Of a DNA stretch of 64,000 bases, positions 24,973-33,135 are shown piece by piece. The DNA comes from Microbacterium arabinogalactanolyticum. Lineage in GTDB: Bacteria > Actinomycetota > Actinomycetes > Actinomycetales > Microbacteriaceae. Under the pieces are notes generated by a model. The model was not told the DNA's origin. It worked only from the letters and a program-made list of their open reading frames with translations, and searched no databases. The stretch's first letter is position 1, and each line of letters opens with the position of its first letter. The stretch lies in NCBI RefSeq assembly GCF_030268005.1, contig NZ_BRZC01000007.1, positions 891,611 through 955,610 of the forward strand. The letters are read 5' to 3'. Made by a program: the position numbers and the translations under genes.

Positions 24973-25928
24973 TGGCCGTCATCCTCGTCACCAGCCGCTC
25001 GTTCTCGGACGGCGACCTCGACCTGGTCGCCCGCGCCACGCACGCGGGACACCGCATCATGCGCGGGCCGTCCCATCACGACCTCGCCGAGATGCGCCCC
25101 CTGCTGCACGGCGCGGACGCCTGGATCGCCGGCACGGGGCCCGTCACCGAGGAGCATCTCGCCGCGGCGCCGAAGCTCAGGATCATCGCGCGCTACGGCG
25201 TCGGCTACGAGGCGGTCGACCTCGACGCCGCCGTCGCGCGAGGCATCCCCGTCACCAACACCCCGGGCGCCAACGCGAACGCCGTCGCCGACCACGCCCT
25301 GGCCCTGATCCTCGCCGCGCTGCGCACCATCCCCGACGGAGACCGCCGGGTGCGGGCCGGCGACTGGAGTGTGCGCCGCGGCCGCGAACTCGGCGCCGCC
25401 ACCGTCGGTATCGTCGGATTCGGCCGCATCGGCCAGGGCGTCGCGAAGCGCCTGAGCGGGTTCGGGCCCCGCATCCTGGCATCCGATCCCTTCCTGCCCG
25501 CCGACGTGGTCCGCGGGGCCGGGGCCGAGCCCGTCGATCTGGACGAGCTGTTCCGCACCGCCGACGTCATCACCCTGCACGCGCCGGGCGGACAGCGGCT
25601 CGTCGACGCCGACCGTCTCGCGGGCGTCCGGCCGGGGACGGTGCTCGTCAACACCGCGCGTCCCGACCTGGTCGACGAGGCCGCGCTGGCATCCGCGCTG
25701 CGCGACGGGACTCTCGCCGCCCACGCCGCCGACACCCTCGACGGCGACACCGCCGCCGGCGACAGCCCGCTGCTGGCCGCCGACCTCGCCGACCGGGTGA
25801 TCGTCACCCCGCATCTGGCCGCCCAGACCACGCAGGCCGTCGACAACATGGGCAGCGTGTCGCTCGACGACGTGATCGCCGTGCTGCGCGGCGACGAGCC
25901 CGCCCACCCCGTGAGGAGAATCGCATGA
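24972..25928 (+). CDS. D-isomer-specific 2-hydroxyacid dehydrogenase
   Basis: A 318-residue NAD-dependent dehydrogenase of the phosphoglycerate-dehydrogenase/glyoxylate-reductase family. The Rossmann motif GIVGFGRIGQG lies near residues 140-150, the substrate Arg is in VNTARPDL, and the catalytic His is in VTPHLAAQTTQA. The usual Glu of the D-V-x-x-x-E-P segment seems to be Asp here (DTLDGDTAAGDSP), so the acid-base relay may be altered; that rests on a by-eye alignment. The ATG overlaps an upstream mini-ORF and its own stop overlaps the next start. In context it probably oxidises or reduces a sugar-derived hydroxy acid rather than 3-phosphoglycerate. Confidence 0.88.
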   Translation: MAVILVTSRSFSDGDLDLVARATHAGHRIMRGPSHHDLAEMRPLLHGADAWIAGTGPVTEEHLAAAPKLRIIARYGVGYEAVDLDAAVARGIPVTNTPGANANAVADHALALILAALRTIPDGDRRVRAGDWSVRRGRELGAATVGIVGFGRIGQGVAKRLSGFGPRILASDPFLPADVVRGAGAEPVDLDELFRTADVITLHAPGGQRLVDADRLAGVRPGTVLVNTARPDLVDEAALASALRDGTLAAHAADTLDGDTAAGDSPLLAADLADRVIVTPHLAAQTTQAVDNMGSVSLDDVIAVLRGDEPAHPVRRIA

Positions 25929-26863
25929 CCGCCAGCGACAGCACCCAGCCCAGCGACTACATGGGCTTCGTCGGTGTCACCACCGGCTCCTCGTCGATCA
26001 TGAAGGTGTTCCCGCTCTGGGCCGAGATCCTCGGCCTTCCGACGCGCACCCTGGTCGGCCACGACCTGCCGATGGACGCCGACCCGTCCGTGTACCGGGC
26101 GATGGTCGAGCAGATCCGCGACGACGATCACCACCGCGGGGCGCTGGTGACCACGCACAAGATGAACGTGTTCGCGGCGGCATCCGATCTGTTCGACGAG
26201 CTCGACCCGTTCGCCGTCTCCTGCTCCGAGATCTCCAGCATCTCCAAGCGCGGCGATCGGCTGATCGGCCAGGCCAAGGATCCCATCACGGTCGACCTCG
26301 CCCTGAACGACTTCCTGACCGCCGACCACTTCGCGCGCACCGGAGCCGAAGTCGTCATCCTGGGCGCCGGTGGGTCGGGCACGGCGCTGAGCTGGGCACT
26401 CGCCGAGCGCGCCGACGCCCCCTCGCTCGTGACGGTCACCGCGCGCTCGCAGGACAAGCTCGATCACCTGCGCGAGGTGCACCGCCAGCACGGCACGCGC
26501 GAGGATCTGATCCGCTACGTCGTCACGCCGACGCCCGCGGATGCGGACGCGATCGTCGCCGCGGCGCCCGCCGGCTCCGTGATCGCGAACGCGACCGGGC
26601 TCGGCAAGGACCGTCCCGGATCGCCGCTGACGGATGCCGTGGTCTTCCCGGAGTCCTCGTGGGCCTGGGAGTTCAACTACCGCGGCTCGCTGGAGTTCAT
26701 GCACCAGGCGCTCGCGCAGCACGATGCCCGCTCGCTGCAGGTCATCGACGGCTGGCGCTACTTCATCCACGGCTGGTCGCAGGTCGTGGCCGACGTGTTC
26801 GGCCTGACCCTCACGCCCGAGGCCGTCGAGCAGCTCGCGGCCGCCGCGGAGTCGGTGCGCTGA
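25925..26863 (+). CDS. shikimate dehydrogenase-like oxidoreductase
   Basis: A 312-residue protein with the shikimate/quinate dehydrogenase two-domain layout. The substrate domain carries the catalytic Lys (GALVTTHKMNVF), and the Rossmann motif is VILGAGGSGTALSWA near residue 140. It is longer than AroE and has a divergent N-terminus (YMGFVGVTTGSSSIMKVF), so shikimate is not its likely substrate. The ATG overlaps the preceding stop (ATGA) and the gene is overlapped by the next. With the kinase, 2-hydroxyacid dehydrogenase and phosphotriesterase-like gene it forms a catabolic module for an unidentified polyol or sugar acid. Confidence 0.85.
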   Translation: MTASDSTQPSDYMGFVGVTTGSSSIMKVFPLWAEILGLPTRTLVGHDLPMDADPSVYRAMVEQIRDDDHHRGALVTTHKMNVFAAASDLFDELDPFAVSCSEISSISKRGDRLIGQAKDPITVDLALNDFLTADHFARTGAEVVILGAGGSGTALSWALAERADAPSLVTVTARSQDKLDHLREVHRQHGTREDLIRYVVTPTPADADAIVAAAPAGSVIANATGLGKDRPGSPLTDAVVFPESSWAWEFNYRGSLEFMHQALAQHDARSLQVIDGWRYFIHGWSQVVADVFGLTLTPEAVEQLAAAAESVR

Positions 26864-27831
26864 TGTCCGGGGTGGTTCGCACGGTTCTCGGCGACGTCGA
26901 TCCGGCGACGCTGGGGCGCGTGAACTACCACGAGCACCTGTTCCAGGTGTCGCCGCTGCTGCCCGGCGACGAACTCGACGACGAACGCGCCTCAGGTCTC
27001 GAAGCGGCGTCGCTGAAGGCGAGCGGCTTCGAGACGATGGTGGACGCCACGCCCATGGGGCTGGGTCGCGATCCTGAAGCGCTCGCACGGATCAGCGCCG
27101 CCACCGGCCTCGCCGTCGTGGCGACGAGCGGCCGGCACCGGGAGGCGCACTACGCGGCCGATCACCCGACGCGGTCGTGGGACGCCACGCGATTGGCGGC
27201 CCTGTTCGCGTCCGACGTGCAGGCCGGGATGCCGGCATCCGACGATGGGATCGACGGCCCCCGTGCTGTCGCCCCGGATGGCGACCCGGTGCGCGCCGGC
27301 ATGCTGAAGGGCGGCGTCGACTACTGGCGGATCAGCGCGTTCGAGCGCATCACCCTGGATGCCCTGGGCGAGGCGCACCGCGCCACGGGCGCCCCGGTCA
27401 TGGTGCACCTCGAGTTCTGCACGGCCGCCCACGAGGTGCTCGACCTGCTCGCCGCCGAGGGGGTGGCGTCCGACCGCGTCGTGCTGGCTCACGCCGATCG
27501 CGATCCGGATGCCGGGCTGCACCTCTCCCTGACCGAGCGCGGCGCCTTCCTCGGCTACGACGGCTTCGCCCGCCCGCGCACGCGCTCGGACGCCGAGCTG
27601 CTGCAGCTCACGGCATCCGTCGTCGCGGGTGGTGGCACCGGTCGCATCGTGCTGGGCGGCGACGTCGCCCGCGCGACCCGCTACATCGCCTACGGCGGCA
27701 TGCCGGGCCTCGCCTACCTCGGCGAGCGCTACCTTCCGCGTCTGCGTGCCCTGATCGGCGACGAGGCGGTCGACCGGATGCTGGTCGACAACCCGGCCCG
27801 GCTGCTCACGCTGTCCGCACCGTCCTCCTGA
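26863..27831 (+). CDS. phosphotriesterase-like metal hydrolase (lactonase type)
   Basis: A 322-residue TIM-barrel amidohydrolase of the PTE family. The metal residues are in place: HxH in VNYHEHLF (residues 21 and 23), a candidate bridging Lys in RAGMLKGG, His in VMVHLEFC, His in VLAHADRD and a late Asp in VLGGDVARA. PTE-like proteins in sugar operons are usually lactonases acting on aldono- or phospho-lactones. TGATG overlap with the upstream gene supports co-expression. It would hydrolyse the lactone from one of the two dehydrogenases; that assignment is inference. Confidence 0.87.
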   Translation: MSGVVRTVLGDVDPATLGRVNYHEHLFQVSPLLPGDELDDERASGLEAASLKASGFETMVDATPMGLGRDPEALARISAATGLAVVATSGRHREAHYAADHPTRSWDATRLAALFASDVQAGMPASDDGIDGPRAVAPDGDPVRAGMLKGGVDYWRISAFERITLDALGEAHRATGAPVMVHLEFCTAAHEVLDLLAAEGVASDRVVLAHADRDPDAGLHLSLTERGAFLGYDGFARPRTRSDAELLQLTASVVAGGGTGRIVLGGDVARATRYIAYGGMPGLAYLGERYLPRLRALIGDEAVDRMLVDNPARLLTLSAPSS

Positions 27832-27840
27832 AGGAGCACC

Positions 27841-28137
27841 ATGTCCGAGCCCACGATCCTGCACGCCACCTTCACGGCCCGCCCCGGCGAGGGCGATCGC
27901 GTCGCCGCACTGCTGCGCGACTTCGCGGAGGCTGTCCGCGCCGAGCCCGGCAATGTCGTCTTCGACGCCACCCGAGTGCTCGACGCCCCGGACAGCTTCT
28001 TCGTCTACGAGGAGTACGTCGACGAGGCGGCATTCCGGGCGCACCTCGCGAATCCCGCCGGTGGCCCGTTCAACGCGGCGCTGCAGGAGCTGATCGTCGA
28101 GCCGTCCTCCGTGCTGACCTTCCTGCGGCGCCTCTGA
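27841..28137 (+). CDS. ABM-domain (antibiotic biosynthesis monooxygenase fold) protein
   Basis: A 98-residue dimeric ferredoxin-like-fold protein of the ABM/LsrG type, showing the helix-strand FVYEEYVDEAAFRAHL and an N-terminal strand ILHATFTARPGEG. A GGAG site lies directly upstream. It closes the kinase operon. Family members include quinol monooxygenases and the LsrG isomerase of phosphorylated autoinducer-2. Beside a sugar kinase, an isomerase of a phosphorylated intermediate is possible but not demonstrated. Confidence 0.85.
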   Translation: MSEPTILHATFTARPGEGDRVAALLRDFAEAVRAEPGNVVFDATRVLDAPDSFFVYEEYVDEAAFRAHLANPAGGPFNAALQELIVEPSSVLTFLRRL

Positions 28138-28181
28138 GGCGGACGCCGCACGCCGACCGCGCGCGTTGCGCCTGCCACCAC

Positions 28182-28263
28182 CGTCCCGATCTGCTGACTC
28201 CGTCCCGATCTGCTGATTCGTCCGCCTGTTTCATCCGCAGATCGGGAAGACCTCAGCAGATCG
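28182..28263. repeat. tandem and inverted GATCTGCTGA repeat cluster
   Basis: Two adjacent 19-bp direct repeats (CGTCCCGATCTGCTGAYTC at 28182-28200 and 28201-28219, one mismatch) are followed by two inverted copies, GCAGATCGGGA at 28237-28247 and TCAGCAGATCG at 28253-28263. The arms can pair into alternative stems of 11 bp each. The cluster lies in the convergent gap just before the terminator at 28281. Confidence 0.8.
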
Positions 28264-28280
28264 TGCGCGCCACGGGCACG

Positions 28281-28316
28281 AGAAGGGCCCCTCACCCGAA
28301 GGCGAGGGGCCCTTCT
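28281..28316. terminator. bidirectional terminator between convergent operons
   Basis: AGAAGGGCCCCTC and GAGGGGCCCTTCT form a perfect 13-bp stem around a 10-base loop, with an inner 2-bp CC/GG pairing. It lies between the end of the kinase operon and the end of the rbs-type operon and can serve both strands. Confidence 0.85.
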
Positions 28317-28337
28317 GCGAATCAGACGATCAGCGGG

Positions 28338-29333
28338 TCACTGGTAGAGGACCGCGGAGATCTTCGGGTCGTCCAGGTTGGTGGCGTCGTACCAGTACGA
28401 ACCGGTGTCGTAGAACTTCTCGACGGACTTGCCGTTCGCGAGGTCGTAGGCGGCCTGCACGACGGTCTTGCCGATGCCGATCGGGTCCTGCGTGATCGCG
28501 CCGGCGAGGACGCCGCCCTTGATCGCGTCGATCTGGGCCGCACCCGAGTCGAAGCCGATCGCGGTGATGTCCTTGCTGGTCTTGCCGAGCTCGCTCAGCG
28601 CGTTCGCGACGCCGACGGCGGAACCCTCGTTCGTGGCGTAGATGCCCTTGAGGTCGGGGTGCGCGTTCAGCATCGACTTGGTGATGTCGGCCGACTTCAG
28701 GTGGTCGCCGTCACCGTACTGGATGTCGACGATCTTGATGTCGGGGTAGTCCGCCTTGATCTTGTCGACGAAGCCGTCGCGGCGCTCGACACCGGTCGAG
28801 TTGATCTGCGAGTGCGCGACGATCGCGACGTCGCCCTTGCCGCCGATGAGCTCGGCCATGTGCTCTGCCGCGAGCGCGCCCGCGACCTTGCTGTCGGTCG
28901 CAGCGAGCGTCTTGCCGACCTCGCTGTTGCACGGGGCGTCGAAGTACGCGACCGGGATGTTCGCAGAGGCAGCGGCGTCCAGAGCGGGGATGCAGGCCTC
29001 GGGGTCGAGGGCCGCGTACGCGATGGCGGACGGCTTGCGGTCGATCGATGACTGCAGCATCTGGAGCTGCTTCTCGATCTCGGTCTCGGAGCCGGGGCCC
29101 TCGAAGTTGATCTTGACGCCGAGCTCCTTGCCCTTCTCCTCGGCACCCTTCTTCACGGCCTGCCAGAACTGGTGCTGGAAGCCCTTCGAGACCAGGTCGA
29201 TCGTCATGTCCTTGGCAGCGGGCTTGTCGCCGCCGCCGGCCGGGGTGTCGCCCTTGCCGGTGGCGCAGCCGGCGAGGCTCAGCACCGTCAGCGCTGCGAC
29301 GGTCGCGACGGCGATCTTCTTTCCGTACTTCAT
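28338..29333 (-). CDS. rbsB: ribose-type ABC transporter substrate-binding lipoprotein
   Basis: A 331-residue periplasmic-binding-protein-4-like (RbsB family) lipoprotein. The signal peptide has a lipobox ending at Cys23 (VLSLAGC) followed by a Gly/Asp/Lys linker. The mature part begins MTIDLVSKGFQHQFWQAVKK, the usual first strand and helix for monosaccharide-binding proteins. I chose ATG 29333 because GGAG lies six bases upstream; the longer frame adds non-homologous His/Arg-rich sequence. It is the last gene of the rbsA-rbsC-rbsB operon. Ribose is the default guess from rbsK/rbsD carrying the same operator; another pentose or hexose is possible. Confidence 0.88.
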   Translation of the reverse strand: MKYGKKIAVATVAALTVLSLAGCATGKGDTPAGGGDKPAAKDMTIDLVSKGFQHQFWQAVKKGAEEKGKELGVKINFEGPGSETEIEKQLQMLQSSIDRKPSAIAYAALDPEACIPALDAAASANIPVAYFDAPCNSEVGKTLAATDSKVAGALAAEHMAELIGGKGDVAIVAHSQINSTGVERRDGFVDKIKADYPDIKIVDIQYGDGDHLKSADITKSMLNAHPDLKGIYATNEGSAVGVANALSELGKTSKDITAIGFDSGAAQIDAIKGGVLAGAITQDPIGIGKTVVQAAYDLANGKSVEKFYDTGSYWYDATNLDDPKISAVLYQ

Positions 29334-29407
29334 GTGAAACTCCATCGTTCTGTGATTGTGGACGTTCTCGGGTGGACGTGCGGTGTTCAGTTGGGAAGGG
29401 AGGTCGT

Positions 29408-30451
29408 TCAGCTCTTGCCGCGGTTGCGCAGCGCGTCGAAGAACACGGCGATGAGGATGACGATGCCGGTGAGGATGTACTGCCACTCGGTCTGGATCGA
29501 CATGCTGCGCAGACCGTTGATCAGCACGCTCATGATGAAGGCGCCGATCACGGTGCCGACGATCGATCCTCGGCCGCCCATCAGGGAGGTGCCGCCGATG
29601 ACCACGGCCGCGATGGCCTGGAGCTCGTAGCCCGCGCCTGCGGTCGGCTGGGCCGAGCCCAGGCGAGCCGTCAGCAGGACACCGGCGATGCCGATGAAGA
29701 GGCCGGCGAAGACGTAGACCCAGATGGTCCAGCGGCGCGTGTTCACACCGGAGAGGCGGGTGGCCTCCTCGTTGGAGCCGATCGCGAACGTGTAGCGGCC
29801 CAGCAGGGTCTTGTTCAGCGTGAGGTACGCGATGACGGCCAGCACGACGAAGATGATGACGCCCATCGGGAGGCTCGCGAAGTAGCCGTCGGACGCCGTG
29901 AGCACGGGGTCGAACTGGACGATGCTCGTGACCTGCTTGCGCGTCTCAGGGGCGAAGGTGATCGGCTTCACCTCCGAGATGACCAGCGCCAGACCCTGCG
30001 CGATCATCATCATCGCGAGCGTGGCGATGAAGGGAGGCAGACGCAGGAAGGTGACGTTGAGTCCGTTGATCAGGCCGATCAGCGCACCGGTGGCCAGCGC
30101 GCCGAGCACGCCCACCCACACGGGCAGACCCCATCCGGTGATGAACGTTCCCATCATCACCGAGCACAGCGTCATGCCGAAGCCCAGCGAGAGGTCGATG
30201 CCCGCGGTCACGATCACGAAGGTCGTGCCCAGTGCGAGCACGCCGACGAGAACCGTCGACATGAGGATGTTCTCGATGTTGGAGGAGGACGTGAAGTTCG
30301 ATCCGAAGATCGCGAAGAACACGAACAGCACGATCAGCGTCCCGAGGGCGAGCCCCTGCTGAACCGAGTTGCGCAGAGCCGCGCCGAGGCGGCCCTTCTG
30401 GGTGTTCTCGGACACCGCGGTCTGCACGACCGTCGTGGTCGAGTTGCTCAT
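29408..30451 (-). CDS. rbsC: ribose-type ABC transporter permease
   Basis: A 347-residue BPD_transp_2 permease with eight to ten hydrophobic helices. It has the family signature of RbsC/XylH proteins (VTAGIDLSLGFGMTLCSVMM near residue 80 and LRLPPFIATLAMMMIAQGLA near 135). Its start overlaps the stop of the ATPase gene. It forms the membrane channel of the importer, probably as a homodimer. Confidence 0.92.
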   Translation of the reverse strand: MSNSTTTVVQTAVSENTQKGRLGAALRNSVQQGLALGTLIVLFVFFAIFGSNFTSSSNIENILMSTVLVGVLALGTTFVIVTAGIDLSLGFGMTLCSVMMGTFITGWGLPVWVGVLGALATGALIGLINGLNVTFLRLPPFIATLAMMMIAQGLALVISEVKPITFAPETRKQVTSIVQFDPVLTASDGYFASLPMGVIIFVVLAVIAYLTLNKTLLGRYTFAIGSNEEATRLSGVNTRRWTIWVYVFAGLFIGIAGVLLTARLGSAQPTAGAGYELQAIAAVVIGGTSLMGGRGSIVGTVIGAFIMSVLINGLRSMSIQTEWQYILTGIVILIAVFFDALRNRGKS

Positions 30452-31953
30452 CAGCTGTCCTCTCCGTGGGCTGCGAGATGCATGATCTTCTCCTGGGTGG
30501 CTTCCTCGTTGCGGAGCTCACCGGTGACCTCCCCGTTCGCGAACACCGTGATGCGGTTCGCGACGCGGAGCAGCTCGGGGAGCTCGGACGAGATGACGAT
30601 GATGGACTTGCCCGAGTCGGCGAGCTGCTGCATCAGGCGGTAGATCTCCTCCTTGGCTCCGATGTCGATGCCGCGGGTGGGCTCGTCGAAGATGAGGATG
30701 TCGCAGTCGCGCATCAGCCAGCGGGCGATGACGACCTTCTGCTGGTTGCCGCCCGAGAGCAGCTTGACGATCTGGTTGACCGAGGGCGTCTTCACGCGCA
30801 GCTGCTGCACGTAGTCCTTGGTCTTCTGCTTGGCCGTGCGGTCGCCCATCCAGCCGAGCGCACCGGCGTAGGAGCCCAGCGAGGCGAGCACCGTGTTGAA
30901 GGTGACGTCCTGCTCCAGCATCAGACCCAGCAGCTTGCGGTCCTCGGACAGGTATCCGATGCCCTGCTTGACGGCGTCCTCGGGCTGGCGGATGCGCCGC
31001 TCCCTGCCGCCGATCACGATGCTCCCGCCGTCGCGCGGATCCGCTCCGATGACGGCACGGGCGGTCTCGGTGCGTCCGGCGCCCATCAGCCCGGCGAAGC
31101 CGAGGATCTCGCCCTGGTGCAGACGGAAGGACACGTCCCGCAGCAGCGACTTGGTGGACAGGCCCTGCACCTCGAGGACCACCGGCTCGGTGGTGTAGTC
31201 GCGAGGCGTGGGGCGCGCTCCCTCGTCGATCGCGCGTCCCACCATCATCTCGATGATCTTGGGGATGCTGATCTCGTCCTTCTCCAGAGAACCGATGTAT
31301 GCGCCGTCGCGCAGCACGCTGACCCGGTCGGCGAGGCGCCGCAGCTCGTCCATGCGGTGCGAGATGTAGACGATGCCGGTGCCCGCGGTCTTGAGCTGCT
31401 CGATGAGGGTGAACAGCACCTCGACCTCGGTGTCGGTGAGGGCCGATGTCGGCTCGTCCATGATCAGCACCTTGGCGTTGAACGAGAGCGCCTTGGCGAT
31501 CTCGACCATCTGCTGCTCGGCGACCGTGAGCTCGCCCACCTTCTGACGCGGGTCGAGGTGGATGTCGAGGCGCTGCAGCAGCTCGGCCGTCTGCTGGTTC
31601 AGGCGCCGCTCCGAGACGAAGGGTCCGACCTTCGGCTCGCGGCCGATGTAGATGTTCTGCGCGACCGTGAGGTCGGGCATCATGTTCAGCTCCTGGTGGA
31701 TGATCGTCACACCGAGCTGCTGGGCCTGCAGCGGACTGGTGAACTCGACCGGCTCCCCCTCGAAGGTGATGGTCCCCTCGTCACGCGTGTAGATGCCGGA
31801 GAGGATCTTCATCAGCGTGGATTTGCCTGCGCCGTTCTCGCCGACGAGGACCAGGACCTCCCCCGACCGCACCTCCAGGTGCACGTCCTTCAGCGCCTGC
31901 ACGCCGGGGAACCCCTTGCTGATTCCCTCCACCTTGAGGATGGGATCGCTCAT
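30451..31953 (-). CDS. rbsA: ribose-type ABC transporter ATPase (two nucleotide-binding domains)
   Basis: A 500-residue tandem ATPase of the RbsA/XylG family. The N-terminal domain has Walker A GENGAGKST at residues 38-46 and Walker B VLIMDEPTSAL near 165. The C-terminal domain has the signature LLSGGNQQK near residue 395 and Walker B ILIFDEPTRGID, and its degenerate Walker A (AGLMGAGRTETA) is normal for the family. It is first in a three-gene minus-strand operon. The 184 bases upstream hold a palindromic operator (32083-32098) and a pair of TGTATCTAA direct repeats. Confidence 0.93.
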   Translation of the reverse strand: MSDPILKVEGISKGFPGVQALKDVHLEVRSGEVLVLVGENGAGKSTLMKILSGIYTRDEGTITFEGEPVEFTSPLQAQQLGVTIIHQELNMMPDLTVAQNIYIGREPKVGPFVSERRLNQQTAELLQRLDIHLDPRQKVGELTVAEQQMVEIAKALSFNAKVLIMDEPTSALTDTEVEVLFTLIEQLKTAGTGIVYISHRMDELRRLADRVSVLRDGAYIGSLEKDEISIPKIIEMMVGRAIDEGARPTPRDYTTEPVVLEVQGLSTKSLLRDVSFRLHQGEILGFAGLMGAGRTETARAVIGADPRDGGSIVIGGRERRIRQPEDAVKQGIGYLSEDRKLLGLMLEQDVTFNTVLASLGSYAGALGWMGDRTAKQKTKDYVQQLRVKTPSVNQIVKLLSGGNQQKVVIARWLMRDCDILIFDEPTRGIDIGAKEEIYRLMQQLADSGKSIIVISSELPELLRVANRITVFANGEVTGELRNEEATQEKIMHLAAHGEDS

Positions 31954-32044
31954 GCCCGCCTACTCCCTCGGAGGTCGAGGATTCCCGTGGAATCCATTCC
32001 AAACATCGGATCAATTGTGCGCGTCCGCGTCGTGATGCGCAAGT

Positions 32045-32063
32045 TGTATCTAAATGTATCTAA
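32045..32063. repeat. TGTATCTAA direct repeat upstream of rbsA
   Basis: Two identical 9-bp copies (32045-32053 and 32055-32063) start 10 bp apart, about one helical turn, in the A+T-rich leader of rbsA. They may be promoter elements or a binding site for a second regulator. No known consensus is recognised. Confidence 0.5.
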
Positions 32064-32082
32064 CCTCGCCGCACAGCGCCAG

Positions 32083-32098
32083 ACCTGTAATAACAAGT
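32083..32098. promoter_or_regulatory. palindromic operator, UTRA-regulon motif (site 2)
   Basis: ACCTGTAATAACAAGT matches the consensus ACYTGTNAnNACARGT and lies about 130 bases upstream of rbsA. It differs from the perfect palindrome at 63287-63302 at two bases. Confidence 0.7.
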
Positions 32099-32137
32099 TG
32101 GTCACGGTAGCCTCGCCGCCCAGCACAGCCGGATGAC

Positions 32138-33007
32138 TCAGTGCAGCCGGATGGAATCGACGGCGACGAGCTTGTCCCGGATGAATCGGTTCGCGTGCGC
32201 GCCGAGCTCCTCGCTGTCGGTCCACAGGTTGCGCCAGATCCCCAGCATCCGGCTCAGGTCCTCCGCGACCACCGCCGACGAGAACGACTCGAAGACGATG
32301 GGGCCGTCATAGCCGATCCGGCCGAGCGCCTTGAAGAAGGTGTCGAAGTCGACCGTGCCGGTGCCGAGGTAGCCGCGGTGGCTCTCGCCGATGTGCACGT
32401 AGCGAAGACCGGGTGCGGCGTCCAGCACGGGAGCCCCCATATCCGACTCCTCAATGTTCATGTGATAGGTGTCGAGATGGATGCCCAGATTCGGCCGGTC
32501 CACCTCCGCGAGGTAGCCGATCGCCTGCCGGGCCGTGTTCAGCACATTGGTCTCATAGCGGTTGACCACCTCGAGACTGACCTGCACGCCCCGGGAGGCG
32601 GCATGGTCCGCGACGCGGCCGATGACGGCCTTGCTGCTCGCGAGCCCCTCGGTCGTGACCGGCATCATGTACTTGCGCATCGCCGAGTAGATCACGCCGC
32701 AGAAGTGGGTGCCGCCGAGCTCGGCCAGCACGTCGACAGCGCGGATCAGCAGCGCCTCGCCCGCCGCGGCCACCTCGGCATCCGCGCTGGTGATGTCGGT
32801 CGCGTCCGAGAGCCCCAGCGAGGCGCTCACCGCCAGACCGTGCTCGGCGAGCGCCTTCTTCGCGGCCTCGACATCGAAGGCGAACGGGTCCATCAGCGGG
32901 AACTCGATGAGGTCGAATCCGGCCGCTGCGGTCTTCTCCACCGCCAGGCGGATGCCTGCCGCGTCGAACTCCCCGGTCCAGACCAGGCCATGGCATCCGA
33001 TGTTCAT
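32138..33007 (-). CDS. ketose 3-epimerase-like sugar isomerase/epimerase
   Basis: A 289-residue xylose-isomerase-like TIM barrel close to the D-tagatose/D-allulose 3-epimerase group. The four metal ligands appear in order: Glu in VSLEVVNRYE, Asp in HLDTYHMNIEE, His in YVHIGESHRG and Glu in IVFESFSS. The start MNIGCHGLVW with GGGAG five bases upstream is preferred over a longer frame. It is divergent from a LacI regulator across two LacI-type operator boxes and is the clear target of that regulator. It epimerises a free ketose at C3, which would feed rare sugars into kinase pathways. Confidence 0.9.
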   Translation of the reverse strand: MNIGCHGLVWTGEFDAAGIRLAVEKTAAAGFDLIEFPLMDPFAFDVEAAKKALAEHGLAVSASLGLSDATDITSADAEVAAAGEALLIRAVDVLAELGGTHFCGVIYSAMRKYMMPVTTEGLASSKAVIGRVADHAASRGVQVSLEVVNRYETNVLNTARQAIGYLAEVDRPNLGIHLDTYHMNIEESDMGAPVLDAAPGLRYVHIGESHRGYLGTGTVDFDTFFKALGRIGYDGPIVFESFSSAVVAEDLSRMLGIWRNLWTDSEELGAHANRFIRDKLVAVDSIRLH

Positions 33008-33025
33008 GTGAGCTCCCTTGCTGAA

Positions 33026-33084
33026 TTGGCACGTTGCAATTTCACGTTGAGGCGACGGTACTCGGGAAGCTTGCAACGTGTCAA
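33026..33084. promoter_or_regulatory. pair of LacI-type operators with overlapping promoter
   Basis: TTGGCACGTTGCAA (33026-33039) and TTGCAACGTGTCAA (33071-33084) both fit the pseudo-palindrome TTGNNACGTNNCAA with a central CG, the usual LacI-family half-site layout. They are in inverted orientation with centres 45 bp apart. On the minus strand the second box contains TTGACA, 18 bp upstream of TACCGT, a plausible promoter for the epimerase gene. Confidence 0.75.
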
Positions 33085-33135
33085 TACCCGGGTATGGTGA
33101 CTTTCACCACCCGATTCGAGCGGAGAGGATGCCGG

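Noticed and set aside
23424..28137. Autoinducer-2 (lsr-type) processing operon, because kinase plus ABM protein recall LsrK and LsrG
   Set aside because: No LsrF-type aldolase or LsrR-type regulator is adjacent, the transporter is in another operon, and the two dehydrogenases and PTE-like protein do not fit that pathway.
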